A stretch of 43,035 nucleotides of DNA from CAYSWH01 sp964434775 (lineage in GTDB: Bacteria > Patescibacteriota > JACMRA01), in the NCBI GenBank assembly GCA_964434775.1, contig CAYSWH010000011.1:1-43035 (forward strand), written 5' to 3'. The notes below the pieces were generated by a model that had not been told where the DNA came from, ran no database searches, and worked only from the letters and a program-made list of their open reading frames with translations. Shown piece after piece: positions 16,693 to 25,023 of the stretch; within the stretch, counting starts at the first letter, position 1; each line of letters opens with the position of its first letter. Both the position numbers and the translations under genes were made by a program.

Positions 16693-17877
16693 ATGCCAAA
16701 AATTAAATTACTTGTACTTTCGTCATTAAGAACCAAGTGTGGAGTTGCCGATTATACCAACGAGTTATTTAACTCTGAATATTTGGAGGGAAAGGAAATT
16801 GATTACTCAAAAAAACAAATTAAGCCGATAAATTTTATAAAAGCCCCTTTTGAAGGTAGGCAGATTATTCACGTACAACATGAATTTTTCTTGTTTGACC
16901 CGCTAATCGGATTTTCTGCCTTACCGTTATATTTTTATCTAAAAATTTTTTCTTATTTTTTGGACTACAAAATAGTAACTACCGTTCATTCGCCCTACAG
17001 TGTGAAAAACATGACTCAAACTTTTGCCCATTTTCAAAAATACAGACTGCTATTTCCGTTAATCAAAATTTACCTCTTAGTGCATTATTGGACTTTGATA
17101 TTTTGCTCTGCTAAAATCATTGTTCTAAGTAAAAACGGTTACGAAACTATTCAAGGCTATGCCCAAAAAATAAAAATGATTAAAAAAGTAGAATATCTAA
17201 ACCTTGGAGTTTACAAGCCGGCAATAAACACTCAAAAAGTTCCGGCCGATGAAAAAAACAGGTTCGGTTTAACTGAGAAAGATTTAATTTTTACCTTATT
17301 TGGTTTTGCCTACAAAAATAAAGGCTACCATCTGGCTATCGAAGCTATCAAGATACTTACTGAAAATACTAAGATTCCGTTTGAGCTAAAAAAACAACTA
17401 AAGCTGGTTATTATCAGTGGAGAAGCCTCCAATCAAAGTGTCGGCGGACAAGGAAATACCTATCTTGGTTGGTTGAAGCAGAAGACTGAGGAATACTCAC
17501 TGGAGGATCAGGTTGTTTTTACAGGGTTCCTGCCCTACTCTGACGAAGATTTTGCGAAAATAATATCTCTTACAAGAGCCTTTATTTTTCCTTACTTTAG
17601 TCGTAATCAAGCCTCAGCTTCCTTGGCTTCGGTAATCGGGTATCAAAAACCTATTTTGGTCAGTGATATTCCATATTTTCAAGAGTATATTCAATCCGGC
17701 TGTGTACTACCGTTTGAAGAGAAAAACAGTACCGATTTGGCTCAAAAGATTCTACAAATAGCCAAAAACAAAGATGATAATAACAAAATTGAGGCAGCAA
17801 TTTCTCGATACTACCTAGAAAACAATATGCAAACTATTTTTGACAGACATCTAAAGCTATATCAAGAATTAGTTTAG
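16693..17877 (+). CDS. Glycosyltransferase, GT4-like (GT-B fold)
   Basis: The 394-residue protein has two Rossmann-like halves. The N-terminal half starts KLLVLSSLRTKCGVADYTNEL, typical of GT4 enzymes (GVADYT), followed by IIHVQHEF and TTVHSPY. The C-terminal half has TLFGFAYKNKGYHLAIEA and VVFTGFLPYSDEDFAKII. The region that usually carries the E-x7-E pair reads NQASASLASVIGYQKPIL, lacking the first glutamate, a variant seen in some GT4 members. A hydrophobic helix (about 75-92) may help it sit on the membrane. Likely transfers a sugar from a nucleotide donor in glycan or glycolipid synthesis. It is followed one base later by a GT2 enzyme, so the two are surely co-expressed. Confidence 0.85.
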   Translation: MPKIKLLVLSSLRTKCGVADYTNELFNSEYLEGKEIDYSKKQIKPINFIKAPFEGRQIIHVQHEFFLFDPLIGFSALPLYFYLKIFSYFLDYKIVTTVHSPYSVKNMTQTFAHFQKYRLLFPLIKIYLLVHYWTLIFCSAKIIVLSKNGYETIQGYAQKIKMIKKVEYLNLGVYKPAINTQKVPADEKNRFGLTEKDLIFTLFGFAYKNKGYHLAIEAIKILTENTKIPFELKKQLKLVIISGEASNQSVGGQGNTYLGWLKQKTEEYSLEDQVVFTGFLPYSDEDFAKIISLTRAFIFPYFSRNQASASLASVIGYQKPILVSDIPYFQEYIQSGCVLPFEEKNSTDLAQKILQIAKNKDDNNKIEAAISRYYLENNMQTIFDRHLKLYQELV

Positions 17878-17878
17878 T

Positions 17879-18772
17879 ATGAACCGACCTTTCTTCTCAA
17901 TTATTTTACCAACCTACAATCGTCTGAACTCGCTCAGAAAAATAAGCTTAGCCTCGTTCAATTTACAAGAGTCACAGGATTTTGAAATAATTATTGTGGA
18001 TGACAATAGCACGGACGGAACAGAAGAATACTTTCAAAAAGACTTTCTAAAGGAACACCCCAATCTGGCGGAAAAAACTTTATATTTTAAAAATAGAGAA
18101 AACAAAGGGGCTCCGGTAAGTAGAAATATTGGGGCAAATAAGGCCATGGCTGACTGGCTCTTTATCACCGAAGATGACGTTCAGATTGAAGACCCCGGTT
18201 TCGTTGAGAAAGCAAAAAAAATTATCACCGGCAGAGACCAAAAGCAGGTAATTATCAGCCCCAAAAGAGCCGAGATATTTGAGAAGTGGAATTATATTCA
18301 AAAACCAAATATCTTAGCCAGGCTAGGACGACTTTCCGCAGAGGTCTACATTGATCCTACTCAAGAGTTTACCGGAGAAGTAGAGACAACCCACGCCACG
18401 GTGTTTATCAAAACCGAAACTTATCTCAACCACCTGGAGGATGAAAACTTGGTAGGCAGTACTTATAGAGATGAAACGGATCTTTATCTGCACATAACTA
18501 GAGACGGCGGAAAAATATTTTACTGCGGAGACGTGCTTAAGGTAAAACACCGCTGCGACCTGGCCGCTTCAGGTGGTCAAAAATCCAAAAAGAAAAGCAT
18601 GCTCAAAAGTGAAATTTTGGTTTGGAGAAATCATTACTACTTTTTACAAAAACACTTCAGCTGGCCTTTTCTTAGATTGATTGTATTTATCAAAGTTAGG
18701 ATGGTTAAACATCTGGCCGATCTGTCAGGACTAAAAATCCTCAAAAAAATGTTGACTTACTGGAATGTTTGA
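17879..18772 (+). CDS. Glycosyltransferase family 2 (GT-A fold)
   Basis: The 297-residue protein opens with FFSIILPTYNRLNSLRK, the classical GT2 start, then EIIIVDDNSTDGTEEYF and NKGAPVSRNIGANKAMADWLFITEDDVQIE, in which E-D-D-V takes the place of the metal-binding DxD. Near the middle THATVFIKTETY and DETDLYLHITRDGGKIFY match the acceptor region. No transmembrane helices beyond a short C-terminal hydrophobic patch. Together with the preceding GT4 enzyme it probably builds a surface oligosaccharide. The stop TGA is followed by a long gene-free region. Confidence 0.87.
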   Translation: MNRPFFSIILPTYNRLNSLRKISLASFNLQESQDFEIIIVDDNSTDGTEEYFQKDFLKEHPNLAEKTLYFKNRENKGAPVSRNIGANKAMADWLFITEDDVQIEDPGFVEKAKKIITGRDQKQVIISPKRAEIFEKWNYIQKPNILARLGRLSAEVYIDPTQEFTGEVETTHATVFIKTETYLNHLEDENLVGSTYRDETDLYLHITRDGGKIFYCGDVLKVKHRCDLAASGGQKSKKKSMLKSEILVWRNHYYFLQKHFSWPFLRLIVFIKVRMVKHLADLSGLKILKKMLTYWNV

Positions 18773-18907
18773 ATCAGATTTAGCCAACTGAATAGCCACA
18801 CAATTCTAATTTCGACATTTTTCATAATCAAAACACCTTGCCGTTGCTTTGCATTATTGCAATTTTTTCAAAAATGGGGAGCCGAGATTGTCCGCTTTCA
18901 AGGTAAA

Positions 18908-19127
18908 TTATAGTCTATCCGAATATAACCTATACACCTGTCACGGCAAACTCGTTTCGGCATCTCTTTCGAAGATAGATCCTGAAATAAATTCAGGATG
19001 ACTGTGTGGTAAATTCAAGGGCGACGTCGGCTTTTCAGGATGACGAGGTTGCAAATTCAGGATAACAACTCGGCAAGTGACGAAGTGGAATTTGAAAATG
19101 TCTAGGTTTAAGAGGGGTTAACTATAA
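18908..19127. repeat. Miniature inverted-terminus element, copy A
   Basis: The element begins TTATAGT (18908-18914) and ends ACTATAA (19121-19127), a perfect seven-base terminal inverted repeat; further inward the ends are imperfectly complementary. The centre contains the palindrome ATCCTGAA-ATAAA-TTCAGGAT plus two more TTCAGGAT units. A second, shorter copy lies in opposite orientation at 31710-31861; A has about 67 extra bases in the centre, made of TTCAGGAT-bearing sequence. No coding frame. The rest of the gap 18773-19322 holds no gene, only the dps promoter and a hairpin (ACCCAC-10-GTGGGT, 19213-19234). Confidence 0.75.
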
Positions 19128-19250
19128 CTGACAGGATAATTATAATTTTTAATGTAAAGAAAGATTACGAAAAGTTTGCCTATCCCTAAATTAGAACACT
19201 TAAACCAATACCACCCACATACCATTGCGTGGGTAGACGGCTACACAGGG

Positions 19251-19281
19251 TTGACAAATTATAATGGAGAGCTATTATAAT
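19251..19281 (+). promoter_or_regulatory. Promoter of dps
   Basis: TTGACA at 19251-19256 is followed by TATTAT (19273-19278, 16-base spacer) overlapping a perfect TATAAT (19276-19281, 19-base spacer). A perfect six-base inverted repeat ACCCAC/GTGGGT at 19213-19234 lies 16 bases upstream and could be a regulator site. Confidence 0.55.
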
Positions 19282-19322
19282 TATGTTTAACGACATTTTT
19301 TAAATTAATTTTTATCTAATTT

Positions 19323-19793
19323 ATGACTAATCACATAGGCTTAGACTCTCAAAAAATCCCCGAATTGACCGGCAAATTAAATAAACTTCTGGCTTCTTAT
19401 TCTATACTTTATTTAAATGTAAGAGGTTTTCATTGGAATATCAAAGGTCAAAAATTCTTTGAAATGCATATTAAATTTGAAGAGCTTTATACAGACTTAC
19501 AGCAGAAAATTGATGAAATTGCCGAAAGAATTGTTACCTTGGGAGTCCCCCCGCTTCATTCCTACCAGGATTATCTGCAAGTCTCCTTAATTAAACCTGT
19601 AAAGGATGTAAGTAACCCGGATGAAGCTTCAAGTGCAATTGTAAACTCCCTTAATGAAATAATTGCTTTAGAAAGAGAGATATTGGCCGATTCGGGTGAA
19701 ATTAATGATGAAGGAACCAACACTCAAATGAGTGATTACATTAAAGAGCAGGAAAAAACTGTCTGGATGTATTCTGCTTACTTGGAAAGATAA
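19323..19793 (+). CDS. dps: Dps-family ferritin-like DNA-protection protein
   Basis: The 156-residue protein matches Dps in length and motif order: NVRGFHWNIKG with H37, then H49-x-K-F-E-E-L-Y-T-D-L and D64-E-I-A-E68-R-I, the intersubunit ferroxidase ligands. Dps assembles as a dodecamer that oxidises Fe(II) with hydrogen peroxide and stores the iron, protecting DNA. The N-terminal tail is short and not lysine-rich, so direct DNA binding may be weak. It is monocistronic, convergent with the photolyase gene 41 bases away; both are protective functions. Confidence 0.93.
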   Translation: MTNHIGLDSQKIPELTGKLNKLLASYSILYLNVRGFHWNIKGQKFFEMHIKFEELYTDLQQKIDEIAERIVTLGVPPLHSYQDYLQVSLIKPVKDVSNPDEASSAIVNSLNEIIALEREILADSGEINDEGTNTQMSDYIKEQEKTVWMYSAYLER

Positions 19794-19834
19794 AGTTAAA
19801 ATAGTTAGTTAAAATACTCTCAAACTGAGTTTAT

Positions 19835-21199
19835 CTAAAAAAGCGGATCACTACTTGATAAATTTCGCTCAATGTATTTTTTGGTATCAAACTTCCTTTC
19901 ACATCCGCTTTTGGTCATATACCTTACTTTTCCGTAAATCGGTCTTTCCGGCCACGGCCTATCGTGTAAACCGCCGATACACCAGGCGATATTAGCCCAG
20001 CCGTTGGGATCACGGCCGTCAAGCTCATATTTATCATTCAGATGAATAGCCGACTGTAAGGCTGTTTGAGGGTCAGAGGACCACTCCAGAATCTTCTTGG
20101 CCCAGTACATTCGCATGTAACCATGCATTTTTCCGGTAGAGACCATCTCGATTTGAGCCGCATTCCACAGATCATCGTGTGTTTTGGCTTGTTCAAATTG
20201 TTCAAGATTATATTGATACTTTCTTTCATCCCAAAGATGATTGTCTAAAGTTCTTTTTCCCCAGTCAGGAAATCCCTCATATGAATCATATTCTGAATTG
20301 TAAAAGCAATAGTTTTCCGCCAGCTCCCTCCTTACAATTAACTCTTCCAAGAATGATTCTACATTTTCATCAAAACCTTGTGTCGTAATTTCATATGCCA
20401 CCCTTTGAGAAGAAAGTTGCCCGAAATGAAAATACGGAGAAAGATTAGATACAACTTTTTGATTAGGATCGTTCTTGCCGGTTTTGTAGAATTGGAGTCT
20501 CTTGTGAATAAAATCTCGAAACACTTCTTGAGCTGCCGATTCTCCCGAAACCAACCATTCAACGGGCTTGATTGTAAAATCAACCTGCAAAAATGTCTTT
20601 AAATTATCCCAATCATTCTTTTGAGCTAAGTCCAAAGAGCTATTTTCTAATTTTTTAGGAGCAGGTATCTCAGTTAAATATTGGTCCATTTTTTTCTTGA
20701 TTTTCGGTCTGATAGTTCTGGCAGCAAATTCTTGTTTACCACTGGTTTCCCAGACAGGGATGATATTGTGCGTGTCAATTTCCACGTGTAAGCAATTTAT
20801 TTTTTTGGAAACTTCATCTTTCCAATTTCTAACTATTCTTACCGGTGAAAGATCGGAAACCGCAAGACCTACTTTATTTTGTCTAACAAAACGAATTACA
20901 GACTCTGAAGGATTTGAACCAACCAGCAAAACTAAGGGAACCTTTAGACTATTCAAGTTTTTTTCTACTTGCTTCAAGCCCTCTAACATAAAATCATACT
21001 GCCTCCAACTAGCCTCTAAAAAATTTGGCACCAAGGTGAAAACTACTACTAATTTTTGTTTTTTCGCATTTGCCTCTTGCAAGGCGTAATTCAAAGCCCA
21101 ATTATCCTGCACTCGCTGATCTCGACTCATCCAATAAATTACCGGGCCGTTTTGTACAGGTTTATCATTCAAACTTCTCTTTCTTGTATTTTCAAACAT
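19835..21199 (-). CDS. phr: Class II CPD photolyase
   Basis: The 454-residue protein shows the class II photolyase C-terminal signatures: TGKMHGYMRMYWAKKILEWS, NDKYELDGRDPNGWANIAWCIGGLHDRPW and the final FGK-like IYGKVRYMTKSG. The N-terminal alpha/beta domain starts VIYWMSRDQRVQDNWAL as in the family. The enzyme uses light and reduced FAD to split cyclobutane pyrimidine dimers. Length is normal. It is divergent from the AIM24 gene and convergent with dps. Presence suggests that the organism meets light at least at times, an ecological inference. Confidence 0.95.
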   Translation of the reverse strand: MFENTRKRSLNDKPVQNGPVIYWMSRDQRVQDNWALNYALQEANAKKQKLVVVFTLVPNFLEASWRQYDFMLEGLKQVEKNLNSLKVPLVLLVGSNPSESVIRFVRQNKVGLAVSDLSPVRIVRNWKDEVSKKINCLHVEIDTHNIIPVWETSGKQEFAARTIRPKIKKKMDQYLTEIPAPKKLENSSLDLAQKNDWDNLKTFLQVDFTIKPVEWLVSGESAAQEVFRDFIHKRLQFYKTGKNDPNQKVVSNLSPYFHFGQLSSQRVAYEITTQGFDENVESFLEELIVRRELAENYCFYNSEYDSYEGFPDWGKRTLDNHLWDERKYQYNLEQFEQAKTHDDLWNAAQIEMVSTGKMHGYMRMYWAKKILEWSSDPQTALQSAIHLNDKYELDGRDPNGWANIAWCIGGLHDRPWPERPIYGKVRYMTKSGCERKFDTKKYIERNLSSSDPLF

Positions 21200-21387
21200 T
21201 GCTTAATTGAACTTTCAATTTTAGGTTTAGTTAAGCATGTAAATCAAATAGCTGTCAAAAAATTTTCCGGACTATAGTTGCAACTTAGAAAAAAACTTTG
21301 CAGGTAAGCACTTTAAGTAATTATAAATGTACCGGCAATTGACAGATTAAACAAAAATACTTTCAAACTAAACTCTATACAGTAAAT

Positions 21388-21393
21388 TATAAT
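21388..21393 (+). promoter_or_regulatory. -10 box next to the AIM24-family gene
   Basis: A perfect TATAAT ends nine bases before the ATG at 21403, predicting a transcript with almost no leader. No good -35 is found at the usual spacing; a TTGACA at 21339-21344 is too far away. Confidence 0.4.
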
Positions 21394-21402
21394 ATTAAAT
21401 CT

Positions 21403-22146
21403 ATGTCTCTAAATTTGCAATACAATATTTTTGGTGATGATATGCAGGCTATTGCCATAAACTTAAATCCCGGACAAAGTGTCAGGGCTGAACCCGGAAC
21501 TATGATGTACATGGATCAAGGCGTACAAATGCAAACGAATAATGAAGGAGGGTTACTTGGAGGTTTAAAAAGAATGGTCACCGGAGAAAGTTTCTTTATT
21601 ACTTCCTACCAAAATAATAGCCAACAAGCACAAATCGCTGCCTTTGCCGCACCTTATCCGGGAAAAATAATTACTGTTGAACTGGCAAATTACGGTGGAA
21701 CATTTTTGTGTCAACGAGATAGCTATCTATGTTCAGAGGAAGGAATTGAAGTAAGTATCGCTTTTAGTAAAAGACTGGGAGCCGGATTTTTTGGCGGAGA
21801 AGGGTTTATTTTGCAAAAACTCAGCGGTCAAGGAACAAGTTTTATCCATGCCGGGGGAACTGTAATTGAAAGAGACTTGGCTCAAGGTCAGCATTTAAAA
21901 GTGGATACCGGATGTTTGGTGGCCTTTTCGGAGTCAGTCGATTACGACATAGAGTTTATCGGCGGATTTAAGAATACTTTATTTGGCGGCGAAGGTCTGT
22001 TTTTAGCTAAATTAACTGGACCCGGTAAAGTTTACCTACAGTCTCTTCCGTTTTCCAGAATGGCCAATAGGGTTCTGGCAGCTGTGGGCGGCGGAAAAGA
22101 CGAGTCAGGAGGAATTCTCACCTCTACTCTTTTTGGAGGGGATTAG
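21403..22146 (+). CDS. AIM24/TIGR00266-family protein
   Basis: The 247-residue, Gly-rich beta protein has the family pattern: an N-terminal MQAIAINLNPGQSVRAEPGTMMYMD, then GGLLGGLKRMVTGESFFITSY, a second half with RDSYLCSE, FFGGEGFILQKLSGQG and GGTVIERDLAQGQHLKVDTGCLVAF, and the final LFGGEGLFLAKLTGPGKVYLQSLPF. The family is widespread in bacteria and includes mitochondrial AIM24, but its biochemical role is unsettled. No signal peptide. The ATP-grasp gene follows after 38 bases. Confidence 0.9.
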   Translation: MSLNLQYNIFGDDMQAIAINLNPGQSVRAEPGTMMYMDQGVQMQTNNEGGLLGGLKRMVTGESFFITSYQNNSQQAQIAAFAAPYPGKIITVELANYGGTFLCQRDSYLCSEEGIEVSIAFSKRLGAGFFGGEGFILQKLSGQGTSFIHAGGTVIERDLAQGQHLKVDTGCLVAFSESVDYDIEFIGGFKNTLFGGEGLFLAKLTGPGKVYLQSLPFSRMANRVLAAVGGGKDESGGILTSTLFGGD

Positions 22147-22184
22147 ATCTTCAATCCCATTTATCAATTTTAACCTAGCTCAGT

Positions 22185-23477
22185 ATGAGCCGTAGGATTC
22201 TTTTTATCACCAAACCCTACTCAAGAAAAGATATTTATCGCCACCTTCCAAAAAAAAGCGGGTTTATTCCTACAGTAATTTTTCCAGCTACTATTTTAAA
22301 AATCGGGGTTCAAAGATACATTGAATTAATAACTCAAGGAAAATTGAAATTTGACGGAATCGTAGCTACAAGCGACCTCTCTTCTATAATCGGAGGCATT
22401 ATTTCAAGCGAAACAGGCCTTATTTTCTCTGACCTAAAAAGCTTAATCCTCTGTCAAAATAAATATCACTGTAGACGGATTCAAGAAAAAGAAACTCCTC
22501 AAATAGTACCAAAATACAGCTTGGCTTCAGACCCAGTAAGCTTATACAATCTAAACTTTCCGGCTTTTGTTAAGCCGCTTAGGGGGCATTTGTCAATGTT
22601 CAGTTACAAGGTAAACTCGCCATCTGAAGCTCGAGAGAAATACCTGATCCATAAAAAAGACTTGGCCAAGTTAAATCAAGATTACCAAAAATTACTTCTC
22701 CCGAAATTAAGTCACAACCAACCGAAAATATACGAGATAAAAGTAGACGACATGATTTGTGAGGATTATTTAGAAGGAGATCAGCTAACAGTAGACTTGT
22801 CTGTTTTCAGAGGGCAGATAATAATTCTCGGCACTACCCAATCGGTCTACCATCCTGAATATGCCAGTTTTACAAGGTTTGAACACCCCAATACTCACAG
22901 TCGGAAAGTCGAACAAATGATAAAGACACCGCTTTACAAGCTGATAAGTAAGCTTAAATTAAACAATACACTGCTAAACATTGAACTAAAGTATGATAAA
23001 CACCAGGAAAAAATATATATTATCGAGATAAACACCAGAATGAGTTTTCAATTTGTTAATCTTATCAAAGCTGTTAGCGGAATTAATCTAATAAAAATTG
23101 CCTCGGAGATTGCCACTAACCAAAGACCTTCTTTCAGGAAAATTCATACTCAAAATTCTCTTTGTTATTCTATGGTACTTAGAAAACAGGGTAATATGCT
23201 AGTCACTAAAACTCCTTCACCGGAAAACATTAGGCAAATCTACGCAAGATTCCCCGAAATAAAAATTACAATTTTAGTTAAAAAAAACCAAAGACTATCT
23301 GAGATAGACCAAGACACCCAAAGTTACAGGTATTGCTTAATTGATATACCCGGTAATTCTAAGCATGAAATTCTTTCAAAATTTAATAAAATTGATAGCA
23401 TGTTGGACTTCAATTTTAAACATGTTCAGCAAAAGACTCCTTTAAATAAGCATTTACTACAAAAAGTAAGAGTATAA
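22185..23477 (+). CDS. ATP-grasp domain protein, probable carboxylate-amine or similar ligase
   Basis: The 430-residue protein has the ATP-grasp layout: a pre-ATP-grasp Rossmann-like N-terminus (about 1-90), the nucleotide-binding lysine in FPAFVKPLRGH (125-135; K130), ICEDYLEGDQLTVDLSVF (191-208, the hinge and EDxxxG region) and the metal-binding IIEINTRMSFQF (279-290; E281, N283, R285). These enzymes activate a carboxylate as acyl phosphate and join it to an amine or thiol. The glycine-rich loop after K130 is poorly conserved. The C-terminal 110 residues are extra. Substrate unknown; no neighbouring biosynthetic genes give it away. Confidence 0.78.
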   Translation: MSRRILFITKPYSRKDIYRHLPKKSGFIPTVIFPATILKIGVQRYIELITQGKLKFDGIVATSDLSSIIGGIISSETGLIFSDLKSLILCQNKYHCRRIQEKETPQIVPKYSLASDPVSLYNLNFPAFVKPLRGHLSMFSYKVNSPSEAREKYLIHKKDLAKLNQDYQKLLLPKLSHNQPKIYEIKVDDMICEDYLEGDQLTVDLSVFRGQIIILGTTQSVYHPEYASFTRFEHPNTHSRKVEQMIKTPLYKLISKLKLNNTLLNIELKYDKHQEKIYIIEINTRMSFQFVNLIKAVSGINLIKIASEIATNQRPSFRKIHTQNSLCYSMVLRKQGNMLVTKTPSPENIRQIYARFPEIKITILVKKNQRLSEIDQDTQSYRYCLIDIPGNSKHEILSKFNKIDSMLDFNFKHVQQKTPLNKHLLQKVRV

Positions 23478-23492
23478 GCCGCCTAATATTTC

Positions 23493-23521
23493 TTGACATG
23501 CACTAAATAATATTTTATAAT
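23493..23521 (+). promoter_or_regulatory. Strong promoter of hsp20
   Basis: TTGACA (23493-23498) and TATAAT (23516-23521), both perfect, with 17-base spacing. The start point near 23528 falls within the CIRCE-like repeat. Confidence 0.8.
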
Positions 23522-23523
23522 CA

Positions 23524-23550
23524 TTAGCAATGTCGGTCTTACTTTGCTAA
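23524..23550. promoter_or_regulatory. CIRCE-like operator (HrcA-type) at the hsp20 promoter
   Basis: TTAGCAATG, nine bases, CTTTGCTAA: the exact 9-9-9 layout of CIRCE (TTAGCACTC-N9-GAGTGCTAA), with the outer six bases of both arms identical to it. The outer arms extend to a perfect eight-base inverted repeat (23523-23551). It starts three bases after the -10 box, the typical location for repression by HrcA. Inner bases differ from consensus, so binding is inferred. Confidence 0.6.
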
Positions 23551-23593
23551 TTTTCAGCTGGGCCGCAGATTTAATAACTTAAAATAAAGTTTT

Positions 23594-24028
23594 ATGGCTA
23601 CAAATAACTTAATCACATTATTCGATCAGTTGATGGAGGAAGGCGGTATTAGGTCCGTACCTTATTCTTTAGGTAAAAACTTCAGTTTTCCTCCTGCCCT
23701 CAATGTAAGAGAATTCAAGGATAAATACGAAATCTCCATGACCGCCCCGGGGATTGACGGAAGTAAAGTAAAGGTAGAGCTAACCGAAGGAGTGCTTTCT
23801 ATCTCATATGAAGATAGCACAGAAAAGAAAGAAGAAAATAAGGAAGAATCAGGAGAAATGATTAGGCAAGAATATAGCGAGTACGTGAATTTCAGTCGAA
23901 ACCTATCCCTGCCAAAAAACATCGACGAGGAGTCTATCAAAGCAAATTACAAAAACGGGATTCTAAAAATCAGCATCTACAAAACCCCGGAAGCTAAGCC
24001 TAGATCAGTAAATGTTTCGGTAGAATAG
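23594..24028 (+). CDS. Small heat-shock protein, Hsp20/alpha-crystallin family
   Basis: The 144-residue protein has a short N-terminal arm, an alpha-crystallin domain (about 35-130) starting with FPPALNVREFKDKYEISMTAPGI and ending with the family motif ANYKNGILKISIYK, and a short tail. An acidic/lysine loop (KKEENKEESGE) replaces the usual middle loop. Such proteins hold unfolding proteins as large oligomers without ATP. It stands alone between a CIRCE-like controlled promoter and a clear terminator, which fits a heat-inducible single gene. Confidence 0.93.
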   Translation: MATNNLITLFDQLMEEGGIRSVPYSLGKNFSFPPALNVREFKDKYEISMTAPGIDGSKVKVELTEGVLSISYEDSTEKKEENKEESGEMIRQEYSEYVNFSRNLSLPKNIDEESIKANYKNGILKISIYKTPEAKPRSVNVSVE

Positions 24029-24064
24029 ACCTTTTGAACTTAAAATCTTTGAATTTACCTCTCC

Positions 24065-24092
24065 CCTCTCCTTAGTGAGAGGTTTTTTATTT
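24065..24092 (+). terminator. Intrinsic terminator of hsp20
   Basis: CCTCTC and GAGAGG form a six-pair stem around CTTAGT, followed by TTTTTTATTT. It lies 36 bases after the hsp20 stop. Confidence 0.85.
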
Positions 24093-24151
24093 TCTAATTT
24101 ACGTTTATAGGAGAAAATAGTTAAAACTTGAAATCAAATAATCACAATTAA

Positions 24152-24180
24152 TTGACACTAAACGAGTAAGGTAGTATAGA
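24152..24180 (+). promoter_or_regulatory. Promoter of purN, near-leaderless layout
   Basis: TTGACA (24152-24157) and TATAGA (24175-24180) have a 17-base spacer. Ten bases separate the -10 box from the ATG at 24191, leaving a leader of about three bases. Confidence 0.7.
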
Positions 24181-24190
24181 CTAAGTTAAG

Positions 24191-24790
24191 ATGTCGATTG
24201 CACCAATTAGACTAGCAGTTTTGGGTTCTACAAATGGAACTGATTTACAAGCAATTATCGAAGCAATTGAAAGTCAAAGCCTGCATGCAAAAATTGAAGT
24301 TGTGCTTAGTAATCGAAAAAAGGCATATATTTTGCAGAGAGCCAGAAAAAACAATCTAAGAGCTATTTATGTTTCCCAAAAGGGAAAAGAAAGATTTGAA
24401 TACGACTTGGAAGTTTTGAATATCCTCTCTCAATTTAAGCTTGATTTGATAGTACTTATCGGCTACATGCGAATCCTTTCTCCGTTTTTTGTAAATTCTT
24501 GGAAAAACAAGATTATAAATGTTCACCCCTCTCTCTTACCTGAGTTTGCAGGCGGTATGGATACTGACGTTCACGAACAAGTTATCCTGGCCAAAAAAAA
24601 AGAAACCGGCTGTACCGTTCACTTGGTTGAAGAAAAAGTAGACCAGGGACAAATATTACTCCAAAAAAAATGTCCGGTTTCCCTAAATGATACCTCGGAA
24701 AGCTTGAAAAAGAAAGTACAAAAACTAGAAGGAGAGGCCCTGATTCAAGTAATTGAAGACCTTCGAAGAAATATAAAGCAACTGAAATAG
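24191..24790 (+). CDS. purN: Phosphoribosylglycinamide formyltransferase
   Basis: The 199-residue protein has the formyltransferase fold of PurN: LAVLGSTNGTDLQAII at the N-terminus (ribonucleotide phosphate loop), the catalytic N-V-H in KIINVHPSLLPEF, then a GCTVHLVEEKVDQGQIL segment with the catalytic aspartate. It transfers a formyl group from 10-formyl-tetrahydrofolate to glycinamide ribonucleotide in purine synthesis. PurF and PurD, the two preceding steps, are encoded together 12 kb downstream. STNGTD replaces the usual SGxGSN, so the phosphate loop is unusual. The next gene starts 233 bases downstream. Confidence 0.88.
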   Translation: MSIAPIRLAVLGSTNGTDLQAIIEAIESQSLHAKIEVVLSNRKKAYILQRARKNNLRAIYVSQKGKERFEYDLEVLNILSQFKLDLIVLIGYMRILSPFFVNSWKNKIINVHPSLLPEFAGGMDTDVHEQVILAKKKETGCTVHLVEEKVDQGQILLQKKCPVSLNDTSESLKKKVQKLEGEALIQVIEDLRRNIKQLK

Positions 24791-24970
24791 CAACATAAAC
24801 AATTCCCATCAATCGCAAACAAACATTACTCAATAACCCCTGATTGGAAAGACCTTAAAGATAAGTCATTTATTAGTCTAAATATTTTCTCAGTAAAGCT
24901 TTATTTCATAAAGATTCTCGAATTGTTATCGGATAATTTTTCCCCTAGAAAAAAAATAAATTGTATGATA

Positions 24971-24994
24971 GAATTAGTTAGAACACTCTAATTC
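24971..24994. promoter_or_regulatory. Inverted repeat upstream of the TPR protein
   Basis: GAATTAG and CTAATTC are perfectly complementary across a ten-base spacer. The repeat starts two bases after a TATGAT box (24964-24969), an operator-like position about 30 bases before the ATG at 25024. Confidence 0.4.
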
Positions 24995-25023
24995 GCCGAC
25001 TAGAGACAACAAAAACAAAAAAT

